Positions 23,674 to 35,393 of a DNA stretch of 64,000 nt are shown piece by piece. A program made the position numbers and the translations under genes. The stretch comes from Chamaecrista fasciculata (lineage: Eukaryota > Streptophyta > Magnoliopsida > Fabales > Fabaceae). Positions within the stretch are counted from its first letter, which is position 1, and each line of letters begins with the position of its first letter. The notes beneath the pieces were generated by a model. That model searched no databases, was not told the origin of the DNA, and saw only the letters and a list, made by a program, of their open reading frames with translations. The DNA is taken from assembly GCA_003254925.1 (NCBI GenBank), contig QANZ01039169.1:36192-100191 (forward strand). Direction: 5' to 3'.

Positions 23674-23744
23674 AGACAAGGAAAGAGCCACAGATGTATG
23701 ACTTCGATGACTTTGATAATATTTCCCAGAAATTCTACATTTAA
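23674..23744 (+). pseudogene. Orphan copy of CSN3 exon 11
   Basis: It encodes the last residues of CSN3 ([19 protein letters not shown], stop) with one small change (Arg to Met after PQ). The acceptor AG is present, but the polypyrimidine tract and all upstream exons are absent. It is not a gene; it marks the left edge of unit B. Confidence 0.93.
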
Positions 23745-25184
23745 TTCAAGGCAAGCTGTTCATTCAAGATTTAAGGTGATGAGGATGATACAAGCACTGG
23801 ATTTGGTCCATTGGCTCTTTTCTTTTCTTTTTTTGTCATTTGTTTTCCTAATCCAAGTTGAGTAGTGGAGTTTCTTTCTTCTTATTTTTGATACTTTTGA
23901 ATTTAATTAATTTTTTTTTTAAAAAAAGAAATTGCTTGGAACAGAAGAGTTCATCCGTGAATATAGAAACCTTAACCTGTTGCGAATTTGATTCTTGACA
24001 TGGGATGCAATGGGTCATAAGCCAATAAAATAATGACACATGAAAAAGTTAGTTGTATGTAAGTAGTGGTGTGACTCCATACACAGTTGTAATTAGTTAA
24101 AAAATTTATTATTTTTTTTTATTTTTCAGCATTAAATTGTATCAATGGCTATAATTATACCACATTAGCATTTGCATCCCATGTCAAGAATTAAACTTTA
24201 CATCTTAAACTGACCCATTCTATACAGATCTCTTTAGGATTAGATTTAGGTGTTTTTTTTTTGTATATTGTAAAGTTTTCTTTTTTTTTTTAATAAAAAC
24301 ATAACAAGAAAGAAATATTTTGAAAAACTTCGCAATCTTATGCTGAATTATATAAAGGACATAAATTTGAGAGGAAAAAGAAAAAAAAAATTGCAACGCA
24401 TGATACAATTATGTGGCCAGAGAGGATTAAATGCTTTTTTCTTAGGTTATGTACCCCTTATCTTCACTCTTCACTGCAATTATTGTTTGTGAATTGTGAT
24501 GAAAGTGAGAGGTGGCTAGACATTAGGGTGTGAGAGATTGTTTTTTGGTAGAAGTGAGAGATTGATTTTGTTTTTGCTTGCTTAGGAAGTGAAATGTGAT
24601 TGTGACTTATGAGAGATTCATTTTGTTTCTTGTTTAGCTATGATATGTACTCTTCAAAACCTTATTAATTTGACTATCAAATGAGCTTTATGGGAATCCG
24701 TTTTGATTTTGTACATGTTATCTCAAGTCATTATCGATATTGATGAGAAAGAAAGAAATAATTTAAAAAAAAAAAGTATTCGTAGAATTTACACTTTTAA
24801 CATTTTCTTTCTCTGACTATTATTTCTTCTTCTTTCAACACTATAGCACTATAAAAGATTCATGTCCTATTTATGTGTCTAAATATCCTTAGAATTTATT
24901 AGATATTAAATAAGTTTAATCATTATTTTATTTATTATGTTAATTGTTATGAGATAAGATTTTAATAAGACAATACTGTTTTAACTATAAATTAAATGAA
25001 AGTATAAAGACCTAATTATAAAAATTAAAACTTCAAAGAGCTCAGTTGAAAATTAATGCAAACACTAGTTGCCTGTCATTTTATTGAAAAAAAAAATAGT
25101 AAATAAAACTTACAACAAAAAAATTTTAGCAGCGGAGGTGATACGAAAATTTGCATGAAATGAAGTTATTGAAGTATCACAAAT
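23745..25184. other. Copy of the CSN3/CoA-ligase convergent spacer
   Basis: It is base-for-base like 11673-13112 wherever I compared the two. Here it serves only as the 3' flank of CoA-ligase copy 2. Confidence 0.75.
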
Positions 25185-28100
25185 TCACAATTTAGATATA
25201 GATTGTTGGAGGACAAGTTTAGTTAAGTCCTTCCTCAAGATTTTTCCCGCTGCATTCTTTGGTATGGAATCCACAAATATGATACGCCTGATTTTCTTGT
25301 ATGGTGCCACCTGTAAATCAGAGGAATAATTACACTATATAAGAAACTTACATTACCAAAATAACACTACTATTGCATGTTAATATACTAATACCATTCA
25401 CTCAGACAAAACAATATATCAATCAATTTTATATTAAAATGTTAAATTCTTTTCTTAAAGTCCTATATCCAATTACACACCCTAAATTCGTTTAGTTTCG
25501 ATATTTGTTATTAACTACAATTACTAGTATGGATAATTTGCCCCCAGCAATCCATATGAAGAAAAAGCATAACTATGGACCCAAACTGAAACTAAGTTAC
25601 TAAGGTATTCAATGATTGGGTTGGATTGAATTTATGGGAATTGATTCAAACTCATTATTTTATTCAAAGTTAATTTGAAGAAAATAATTGAATTGATCTA
25701 AACTAAACATTGGTGAAATTAAAAACTAAGTCAGCCCATGTTTTTTATTTTATCCCTCATATTTTTTTTTAATTTGGTCCTCTTTATATTTTTTTTCTCA
25801 ATTTGGATCCTCATAGTTTGTTTGAGAGACTAAATTGAATATAAAAATAAATGAGGGAACGTAAATGAGAAAATAATATTATTTGAGAGACTAAGATATA
25901 ACTTTAACTAAATAATTTTTTTTTAATTTTTACAAGTTAACGAGTTGGGTTGAGTTAAAGAAATTCAAAATCTTGAAATTTACAATCCAACCCAAATTAT
26001 AGTAGAGTCAAATTTTTTAATGTAAATCAACTCATTATCTCACTCTCCAATAAATAATAGATGAATAGGAATGTTAAGGCAGTAAAAAAAAAAGTTTAGC
26101 CCAAAAAAAAGCAGTAAAAAACAGGACCTGTTTGGCAACAAAATCGAGAATTTCTGCTTCGGCAAGAGAACAATGACGTTGTCTTACCACACAAGCCATA
26201 GGCACCTGACCAGCTTCTTCATCAGGGTAACTGCTAAAATATGCACAAATGTTATGGTATGTAATTATGAATGTAGGGACTGCTATTCTATTCACATGAG
26301 TATACTACATTAAGAACTTAAAATGAACTATTATAAACTTACCCAATATAAAAATATACATTATAGATGAAAAAACAAGGTTAGGAGAACATTACGGAAT
26401 AACTGCAGCGTCGTTTATCTTTGGGTGGGACTGTAGCAAGTCTTCTAGCTCCGCAGGGGCCACCTATTGTGTTCAATATTATTAGCTAATTAGCTAATTA
26501 CATCGATGGTCACTATTATTTTGGTTAATTTTGTTTCTAATATTTTATATTTTAGTTAATTTTATCTTTTTACTAATTTCTTTCAATAAATTAATGACAG
26601 ACTGCATCATGTTCTTCATTCAATCTGAGTTGCGATTTAATTTTTTTTATCAATTTTATAACACATATCATTATTCATTAGCTACATAAATTCTATCGTT
26701 AATATTTGGTTAAAATAAAAACAAATAATAAAATTGACCAAAATATAAAACATTAAGGATAAAATTGACAGTAAAAAAAGATTAAAGACAAAATTGACAG
26801 TTGATATAAAGTTTTGAGATAAAATTAATACTTTTGGCAAAGATATATATATATACATATGTTTAGTTATTGTGAGATTTTACTTACCAAAATTGAATAA
26901 GACAGGACATTGAGAATTTATTTATTTAATATCTGTGTTAAATTAATAATTACCTGGTATCCTTTGTATTTGATAAGTTCTTTGATTCTATCAACAACAT
27001 AAAGAAAACCTTCATGGTCAAAATAGCAAATGTCTCCACTCCTCAACCATCCATCTACCAAAGTCGCCGAAGTTGCTTCTGAGTCACCAACATAACCTGT
27101 CATAACACACTGCTTTTATTTTCAATACACTAAACACACTGCTTTCCCAACAATTTTTTCGAGTTTTGTCGCGCAACAGTTTATGTGACGGTAGAAAATC
27201 GTCGCTAAAGAGTTTTGATAACAGTGAGAACATCGTCACAAATCTAATCCCATGTAATGAACATTTTCGTTTTTATACCTTTCATTATGGAAGGGCCTCT
27301 AAGCCAGAGCTCTCCTTGCTGACCTGGACACAATGACAGCCACGTGTCAGGCTCCACAATTTTTGCTTCAACCCCTCCAAGTAGCTTCCCTGTTGTTCCT
27401 TCTTTCTTTGCCTCTGCTTCTTCCCCTCCGGTTCGGCAAATTGATCCTGTTGTTTCCGTTAACCCGTAACCCTACGTTTCAAATTTGTCTAAATTATAAT
27501 TACAATTTACACATACACATCAATATTACTTGTTATTATATCATTTCCTTGGTTTCTAGAATTCTATCTATTTTTAAATCCCTCTACAATTCAAAACACT
27601 ATGATTTAATTTTGGACAATGAGATTTTTGTCCGTGTGTCACTAAACTAAGCTAATACGGACATGGTTATCAATTTTACCACTTGCTATTTCTATGTTTT
27701 TTTCAAGTTTCATGCTATCGAAAAGGTACAAGTTGCGGCTTTAGTGAATCTTTGCATTTAAAAAGAAGGGAAAAATGTAATAAGACATTTTGGTTATTTG
27801 GAAGTAGACTCTTAAACTATTAATTTTAAAAATTAAATCTTTAAACTTTGAAGGTTTAGGAATAAGATCCTTCCATCCATTTTTTCACTAACGGTGTTAA
27901 TTATTATTAGGATAAATTACACTTTGGTACTCTGTGATTTAAAAAGTGATATTCTGATATCCTGTGGTACTCTCTGTTAACATTTTGGTACACTAAGCTT
28001 TAATTTCGTTAAAAAATTAACGGAAATGGGCATTTTTGGGACTATTTCATAACTTTAACTATCTTTGGGAGATAAAAGGAAATTTTAATGCAAGAAAAAG

Positions 28101-30678
28101 AGGTTGAAATATCTAATTCACCCATAAATATCTTCAAAATAGTCCTTAAAAACACAATTTTAGATCTTAATAGGACTAGATTGCAAAATTTTTCCAGAAT
28201 TGGGAGTGTTTTGTAATTCTATCTTTTGTCCTATATTTTTCAAATATTATGTTTTGACCCCAAAAAGTTCTATAGTTTTCATTTTAGTCCCTATATAATA
28301 TGTATCCAGAGATTCGTTTGTAATTTTCTAAAAATATAAGGGGTCAATATATAATTTTTGTAAAAATTGTTATGGTTAAAATTATAAAATAGCTCTAAAA
28401 ATTTCAATTTCTGTTAACTTTCTAACAGAATTAAAATTCAAGGTACCAAAGTGTTAACAAAAAATACCACAGGGTACTAGAATGTCATTTTGTAAACCAC
28501 TAAGTATCAAATTAAAATATGACTAAATCAGAGGGTACCAAAGTATAATTTATCCTATTAATAATTAACACTGTTACAGTCTTCCCTAAAAAGTAGTGTA
28601 GTCATTGGAATTAGGGCCATATAAAAAAATTGAATAAATTAATCATTTAATGAGATTATAACTTTTTTTTTTATTTAACTTTGAAATATTAAATATAAAA
28701 TTTAATTTGAAATATATAATCATAATTAATTTAATTATTTTTTAAAAAATACAAATTAAAATTAAATGATAAATTTGATATGGTTCAAAATTTCATTAAT
28801 ATTATACTTTAATTCCAATCATATTTATCAAATTAATATTTTAACAACTAACTAAAACTTACTAATTTTACTATTTAAAGATTTAGAAAAGAATAGGTTA
28901 AAATCTCATTTTGGTCCTCAAACTATTGGATAACTTTTATTTTAGTCTTAAAACAATTTTTTATTTTGTTTTGGTTCTTAAATTTTTACATTTGTTCTGT
29001 GTTGATCCCAAAATTGATTTCCTCAGGTTTTCGTCATTATTTATAACTTGAACGATTAAAATGGACAATTTTTCTCTCATAATCTCGTATGTGTTTTAGT
29101 AGGTGAGTTGAGAAAGAAACAAAAAATAATTCATTCTTAATCAAAATTAACCACAAATTTATCTTTGGCAAAAAAAAACCACAAATTTATCTTCAATTTA
29201 TGACTAATAATGAAAATTGTTCTCTCTCTTTGCCAACTCAAAAAATAATGATTCATCTAAACCGTTGAAACTTTAAACCATATGAAATCACATTTTAGAG
29301 ACAAAAATAAAACAAATGTGAAAGTTTAAGGATCAAAATGAAACAAAAACTAATTTTAACGCCAGAATTAAATTTACCCCATAATTTTTTTGACCAAAAT
29401 GAGTATTTGACCAAAAAGAATGTAAAGTCTTTGTCACGTTGACAATATTGAATAGGGTAAATTACACTTTNGGTACCAAAGTGTCAAGTTTCAAACCATA
29501 GGGTACCAAAGTGAAATAGGGTCAAACCACAGGGTACCAAAGTGTAATTTACCCTATTGAATATATTAGTGCCGTTTAGTTAGATGGATAGACGACGTCC
29601 TAAAATTGCCGTTTTACTATGACATAAAGAAAACCGCGCTCACAATTCACAAGGAAACACAAACCTGGACGAAAAGTACTTTTGGGAACTTGGATTTAAT
29701 CGCCGCGACGACGTCTTTTCCTAGCGGAGCTCCACCGAAAACCACGCTTTCCAGCGACCTCAAATCATAGCCGTCCGTCACATCATCTTTCATCATCGCC
29801 ACCACCACCGGCGGAACCACCGCCATGTGCGTCACTCCGAACTTCTCCACCGCCCTCAACATCTTCCCCACGCCGCCGAATTTCTCCATCACCACCACCG
29901 TCTCCGACAACGCCACCGCCCTCAGCATATACGTGAATCCGTACGCGTGAAAATGCGGCACCGTATGAAGGTCCACCGCCGGCCTCTCTCTCCTCCATCG
30001 ACTCGCGTCGTATCTCGCCACACACGCCGTCAGATTCCGGTGCGTCAGTATCACGCCCTTCATCTTCCCCGTGGTACCCGACGAGTACAAAATCGCCGCC
30101 GCATCCGACTGATTCACCTCGGCTGCGCGTGGGTCCACGCGCTCATCGACGATTCTCTCCGTCTTCCGCATCAGATTGTCGAACTCCGGCGAATCGAGGA
30201 GGATAACGCCGAGACGCGGCGGTCGGAGGATTTTGTGTGCTGTGGATGACGTGGCGAAGGCAATGGCCGGCGTGGATAGATCGAAGAGGTGTGAAATCTC
30301 GGCGCGTGTGTTGATAGGATTCGCCGGAGAGACGACGGCGCCGAGGGAGAGTAGGGCGAAGTAGAGGATCGGGATTTTGATGAGGTTTGGGGATAGTACG
30401 AAAGCTGTATCGCCTTTAGAGAGGCCTATAAGTGAGTGGAGATTAGAAGCTAGGGTTTGGGAGGCGTGAATGAAGTCAGAGTAGGAAACTCGGTGGCCGG
30501 AGACTGAGTCGATGAGGGCGGTGACTGAGTCAGACCACGGCGAGTTACGGCGGAGAGAAAGAGTGTAGTGTGCGACTGAGAGAGGCGCGTGAGGAGGAGG
30601 AAGGTGAAGGGAGGGTTTGAGACTGTGGAAAGTTCTGGAAGCGGAATTGAAACCGCTCTTTGAATCGAAGTGCTCCAT
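25185..30678 (-). CDS. Peroxisomal 4-coumarate:CoA ligase-like acyl-activating enzyme, copy 2
   Basis: Same fold and exon plan as copy 1. Exons in gene order: 29665-30678, 27279-27471, 26954-27096, 26396-26463, 26128-26230, 25185-25310; 548 aa ending in SKL for peroxisomal import. Exons 3-6 look identical to copy 1. Residues 1-215 differ at only about three places, but residues 218-338 differ at about 18, including [15 protein letters not shown] for [23 protein letters not shown] for PHFHVFGF in the acyl pocket, and one inserted Gly (KFGGVG for KFAVG). Exon 2 has about four changes (LLGG, LSLC). All ATP-binding and catalytic motifs are kept, so the enzyme is probably active, perhaps with another substrate. 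The start is ATG at 30678 (MEHFDSKS). The promoter differs from copy 1: the TATA run is lost and a foldback element sits about 280 bp upstream. Confidence 0.92.
27767..28587. mobile_element. Nested foldback insertion in intron 1 of CoA-ligase copy 2
   Basis: The outer ends are 'agggaaaaatg' and 'cttccct'. An inner foldback (27909-28556) runs from 'aggataaattacactttgg' to 'caaagtataatttatcct'. Copy 1 is uninterrupted here ('tttaaaaagaatagtg', about 15680), so the insertion followed the duplication. Confidence 0.72.
29453..29556. repeat. Short hairpin MITE relic containing an n
   Basis: 'agggtaaattacacttt' pairs with 'aaagtgtaatttaccct', with 'ggtaccaaagtg' repeats between. It is flanked by 'gaata' / 'gaata'-like sequence and is absent from copy 1. 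One n lies at 29471. Confidence 0.6.
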
Positions 30679-30956
30679 GGGAGGCTGCGTTTGGAGACAC
30701 CAAAGAACTGAGGATTCAGATTTTAGATTGTTGTATACATTTCAGTATTTCAGTAGGAAGCTTTTTTGGTTACGGAGAAAGACAAAAATGTGGATGCTAA
30801 TAAATGCATGAGGCCAAATGTTTCTCTTGATGTTGTATTCTGGATTTGGATCCATGCACGGCATTTGAGAGAGTTAGACAGATAAAATACTTATGGAGCC
30901 ATGTATCTCTCTCTAACTTTCTCTCCCTCTCTTTTCACGGGAGTGTATTCATTTCC

Positions 30957-31853
30957 AAGAAACCTAATTTTTGTCTCTCAATTATTATTGAGTCAATAAT
31001 TTGATCATTGAATTGTGAGAAATTAAGACTCATCCTCTAATTTTGCACTTCAGTCTATGTTTTCGTCCATGAGCTGTTAACCGTCAATTAAGTAATGACG
31101 TGTCACCGTTAAATACTGAGTTGGCTCTCAAATCATCTATCATATTCATATTTCATTTTACACATCAGATTATATAATTAAATTAAAAAAAATAAAATGT
31201 AAAATTGATGAACTTGAAGCGTCGATTCCGCAATCACTGAGCTTCGATCACCATTATGGCTGCTTCCATCATCATGTGAGCTTTCATGGCTTCCATCATC
31301 AAGCAACACCTTCAACAACTCCAACGCCTTCCTTTTTCCTTTCGCGCTTCCATTCTCTTCCACTTTCTGATTTCATCGAAAGCTCCCAAAGCTCTAACCT
31401 AACATCCATGGCTACTCTCTCTCCTCCACACCTCACCAGATTCAACAATCCGGAAATCGCGCCCTCCACGATTCCCGCCCTCCAATCCTGGTGGATCAAA
31501 CTGAACAGAGGCTCCACCGTGCCGAGCTGGATCATCGCGTCCCGATTCAGCAAGTGAAGTGCGAGGTCCTTCAGAAGAATTGTTCAAGTTCATCAATTTT
31601 ACATTTTTTTAATTTAATTATATTATCTGATATGTAAAGTGAAATATGAATAAGATAGATGATTTTAGAGCCAACTCAGCACTTGTCGGTCACTTAACGG
31701 CCAAATCATCAAGTTAATTGACGGTTAACAGCTCAGGGACCAAAATGTAGACGAAAGTGTAAAATTGAGAGACTAAATTGTAGTTTCCCACAATTCAGGG
31801 ACCAAATCGTTGACGCAGTAACAATTAAGGGACCAAAAAATAGGTTTTCCTTA
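30957..31853. mobile_element. Foldback (Pack-MULE-like) element carrying an armadillo-repeat gene fragment
   Basis: Inverted arms of about 260 bp (30957-31220 and 31585-31853) pair through 'aatgtaaaattgatgaactt' / 'aagttcatcaattttacat', 'gagttggctct' / 'agagccaactc' and 'gctgttaaccgtcaatt' / 'aattgacggttaacagc'. About 350 bp of gene-like DNA lies between. It stands about 280 bp upstream of CoA-ligase copy 2 and has no counterpart upstream of copy 1. Confidence 0.78.
31230..31553 (-). pseudogene. Captured fragment of a U-box/armadillo-repeat-type protein gene
   Basis: The minus strand encodes LNRDAMIQLGTVEPLFSLIH, then WRAGIVEGAISGLLNLVRCG, and in a shifted frame GSAKGKRKALELLKVLL. These resemble the armadillo repeats and C-terminal tail of plant U-box (PUB) proteins. 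There is no start context and no U-box, and at least one frameshift. The family assignment is from memory of the motif pattern. Confidence 0.6.
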
Positions 31854-31854
31854 T

Positions 31855-33386
31855 TAACACGCATGAGATAAATGTAGTACAGAACTATTAGGCATTAGTT
31901 GCAATAACTATTAGGCATTAATTGCAATGAGACGAGAGCTATTAACAATAAAATCACTAATAAATAAAATCAAATGGAGTTTTGAGAATGATGTTAGAAT
32001 TAAAAAGTGAAAAAAAAAATAGCTCTATTTTAATCTCATTTACTAATGATCTCAATAGAGTAGAAAAAATATTTATCAAGAGTAATACATAGCTCCAAAT
32101 TCGTTGCAATCGAATTTAAAATGATTGATATGTGATCAACTTTACTTGTTTGACTATGAAATGAGCGACGCAACTAGACAAAGAGAGGATTTATCAATAA
32201 TAACTTGCATCTCCAAGCTCGTCACAATATGGCAGAGATTGACAGAATTAAGATTTAAGAGTGAGATTGACAATAGAACTTTTTACAAAGATATAAGACC
32301 AAAATAGCAAAAAATAAGGATAATGGTCTAGTTTGCAATTTGAATAAAAGATGAAAGACTAAAATTATACTTTGGCCATTTTATTTTCATACTAATAAAA
32401 CAAAGACAAAAGTATCTTTAGTGTCCCGAAATTATAAGGTAAGTTTCATTTGCACCTCTAAATTATTTTGTGGTTAATTATACCCTCAAATTTTCATATT
32501 AAACTCAATTATACCCCAAAACTTAACATCATCTAAATTATTAACGAAAAATGCTGACATTATGATGATGTGAAGTGACATTTTTTTAGTCTTTATTTTG
32601 TTGTTAATAGTACCATGAAACTTTCATATTCATATCAAGTGTACAATTTTTTTTTTTTACATTTGTTATCAATTGTACTTTAGAAAATGTTGACATCACC
32701 ATAATGTCAATATTTTTCTTTTGCGATTTAGGTGGTATTAGGTCTTGAGGTACAATTAAGTCAAGTATAAAATTTTAGTGGTATATTTGTCTAGTTAGAG
32801 CTATCAATAAACAAGGTTAAATTGAACTCCAAGAGAGAGTCTCTCATTTCATAGTAAAAAAAGGTATGTTGATCATATTTCTTTCATTTCAAGTCTGATT
32901 GTGACGAGTTTAGAGTTATGTGTCACTCTTAATGAGTTCCTAATCTGTCTAGTTGGGACTGTCAGCAAATGTAATCGAATTGGGTCCAAAAGTGATTCCA
33001 GAACCAAAAGGTGAAAATTCATCGAAAACTACTTTTAGACTCAATTTGACCTCATTTGTTGACGGTCTCGACTATGTAGAATAAAAACTCGTCAAAAGTA
33101 ATATGTAACTTTGAAATCATCATAATCAAACTTGAAATGGTAAAAATATGACCAACTTCTCTCGTTTGACTATGAAGTATGAAATGAGCTATCCACTTTC
33201 AAAGCTCAATTTGACATTGTTTGTTTATGGCTCAATAAATAAAGAAATGACTTGTCAATAAAATTTTTTAGCTTCAAACTCATCCCAATCGAACTTAAAG
33301 TAAAAGAGATATGACTACATTAAATCGTTTGAACCAATGAATGAAACTTTTAAGAAAGATATAAGATCAAAATCGTAAAAAAAGAA
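31855..33386. repeat. Unit-B copy of dispersed and foldback repeats
   Basis: 31855-32390 matches 18835-19490, 32400-32800 matches the left part of foldback 19500-19975, and 32930-33386 matches 21990-22390. The unit-A DNA between (about 19900-21980, including the expansin-bearing element) is missing here and replaced by about 150 bp in inverted orientation (32808-32950). No gene is seen. Confidence 0.65.
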
Positions 33387-33681
33387 GGGTAAATTACACA
33401 AAAGGGCCCTGTGGTTTGGCCCATTTTCAGATAGGGTCGTGTGGTTTAAAAATTGTCAAATAAAGGGTCTGTGATTTGCTCCGTTAACAAAAATAATTAT
33501 AAGATATATTTTTGTCCAAAATTTAACGAAAATTTTGGCTAAAATATTATTTTAAGACCCTAATTATTAAACTTTATGCGTTTCACTCCCTATTTAATGA
33601 GCCAAGGACTTTGAGACAAAAAAAAATAATAAAAAAAAAAGAACAAAATCATCATTCATCATCATCGTCCGGTCCACTTTC

Positions 33682-33686
<5 letters not shown>

Positions 33687-33739
<53 letters not shown>
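33687..33739 (+). repeat. (TC)n microsatellite within the captured NAC 5' UTR
   Basis: A pure CT/TC dinucleotide run of about 53 bp. It is followed by GAAGAA runs. Such tracts are common in plant 5' UTRs and were probably captured with the NAC fragment. Confidence 0.9.
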
Positions 33740-33742
<3 letters not shown>

Positions 33743-34089
33743 GAACTCTCACATTTCAGTCCCTAAAATTCCCCAAGTCGAAGAAGAAGAAGAAGCACCG
33801 AAGCCGTCAAATTCGGTTTTGGCGCGCAAAAAAGCAAAGCACAAATCATCGAAGCCGAAGAAGAAGAAGAAAAGCCATAGCGACAAATCAAGGAATAACA
33901 ATAATATAAGGTTTCCTCCGATTCCATTCCATTCCTCTTTTCCAAGCCTTACCTTCTTCTTCTTCTTCTTCCCTTTTTGAAACCCTAATTCTAATAATCA
34001 CAATCATAATCATAATAATGATACTAATATCTCTGTAAACACACACAAAAAGAAAGAAGAAACCCTAGAGATTCATTCAATATTCAACA

Positions 34090-34278
34090 ATGGATGGGGT
34101 TTCCAGAGAAGCGCACATGTCAATCGCCGCTTCCTCCATGTTTCCTGGCTTCCGATTCTGCCCTACCGACGACGAATTGATTTTCTATTACCTCCGTAAG
34201 AAGCTCGACGGCCACAAAGAGAGCGTTCAAGTCATTTCCGAGATTGAGATTTGCAGATACGAGCCTTGGGATTTATAA
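34090..34278 (+). pseudogene. Captured NAC transcription factor fragment (first exon)
   Basis: The 62-codon ORF contains SMFPGFRFCPTDDELIFYYL, RKKLDGHKESVQVISEIEI and CRYEPWDL. This is the start of a NAC DNA-binding domain, most like membrane-tethered NAC factors of the NTL8/NAC089 type. The natural first-exon border follows YEPWDL; here a stop arises at once because unrelated DNA is joined. The 5' UTR-like leader (33640-34089) was captured too. The fragment lacks most of the DNA-binding domain. Confidence 0.88.
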
Positions 34279-35092
34279 GTATGATGAATCTGAACTTATG
34301 GGAAATTGAAGATGAAGATGATGTTCAAATGGATTTTGAAGAAGAAGAGGACGATACTGGTTTTTTTTTGTTTGTTGGGGTAAAATTGATAAAAATTTTA
34401 ATTTTTTTTTTTTTACGCTTTGATCCTATTTTAATAAGAAAAGGACTTAAGTGTAGAAAAGAAATCTTGTTGGGGAGTGAATTATAATTTAAAATGCAAG
34501 AGAAACTTAACTTAATGGTGAAATTTCATTTATTACTATGAAACTTTTCTTTTTTTGTCTCAAAGTCCTTGGCTCATCAAATAGGGAGTCAAATGCATAA
34601 AGTTTAATAACTAGGGTCTTAAAATAATATTTTAGCAAAAATTTCTATTAAATTTTAGACAGAAATATATCTCAGGACTCTTTTTTGTTAACGGAGCAAA
34701 CCACAAACCCCTTATTTGACAATTTTTAAACCACAGGACCCTATCTGAAAATGGGTCAAACCACATGGCCTTTTTGTGTAATTTACCCAAAAAAAATAAA
34801 GATAAATAAAGAGGTGGATTGCAACTTGTCCCAAAGCCCAAAGGTAAGGGACCAAATTGCACTTTAGCCTACAATTAATTAAACTAATGTCCTTACATTG
34901 TGGAGCAACATAAATCTAATGGAAAAGCTAAAAGAAATTTAAGACCAAATTTTAAGTTTTTTATTGTCAAAGTGAAAATTGTTGTTGTCAAAATATAGGA
35001 ATCAACAACTAAAGTGAAAGCTGTTGTTAAAATATCAAGAATCAATGATTAGACAACATCAGCAATTTAATATGAGGTTAAAATATAGAAAA

Positions 35093-35393
35093 TGTTATAA
35101 AATATAAGAAATAAGGATATTCAAAGGACAGAGAAAAATATGAAGAGAGAGTGATTCTTTCATTCAATTGATATCATCAACTTTACATCAACACCTAAAG
35201 CCTCTATTTATAGGCTTTGGATCTATAAGGGAAATGTACTAACTTAATGTACATAATGATGAGATACACTCATATTGATGTACACGGGAAACTAAAAATG
35301 ATAAACACGATTACAGAGAAAATTTCAAACTTCTATGTATGGAGAATATCAAAAGTCAATTGTGGATATTTACAAACAATATTATTTATAACA
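35093..35393 (-). repeat. LTR (3' LTR in element orientation) of second copia relic
   Basis: It runs from 'tgttataaaatataag' to 'ttatttataaca', 301 bp, and aligns with the LTRs at 725 and 5656 after reverse complement. The following 'ccccctt' is the polypurine tract read on the minus strand. Confidence 0.82.

Larger units (their letters stand above)
33387..34788. mobile_element. Foldback (Pack-MULE-like) element carrying a NAC gene fragment
   Basis: It begins 'gggtaaattacacaaaa' and ends 'tttttgtgtaatttaccc'. The arms are about 240 bp each (33387-33628 and 34545-34788) and share, in inverted form, 'ctgtggtttggccc', 'ccaaggactttgagac' and 'cctatttaatgagcc'-type blocks. About 900 bp of captured DNA lies between. 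The flanks 'aaaaaagaa' and 'aaaaaaaat' give an imperfect 9-bp match. Unit A has the empty site 'attgcaaaaaattaaataaa' at about 22373. Confidence 0.85.

Noticed and set aside
23848..24408. Short minus-strand frames repeated exactly at 11776-12336
   Set aside because: They repeat only because the whole spacer is duplicated. They contain low-complexity residues and no domain.
34251..34487. Acidic 78-codon frame after the NAC fragment
   Set aside because: It lies within the captured DNA, overlaps the NAC exon in another frame and matches no family I know; it may be a second captured scrap.
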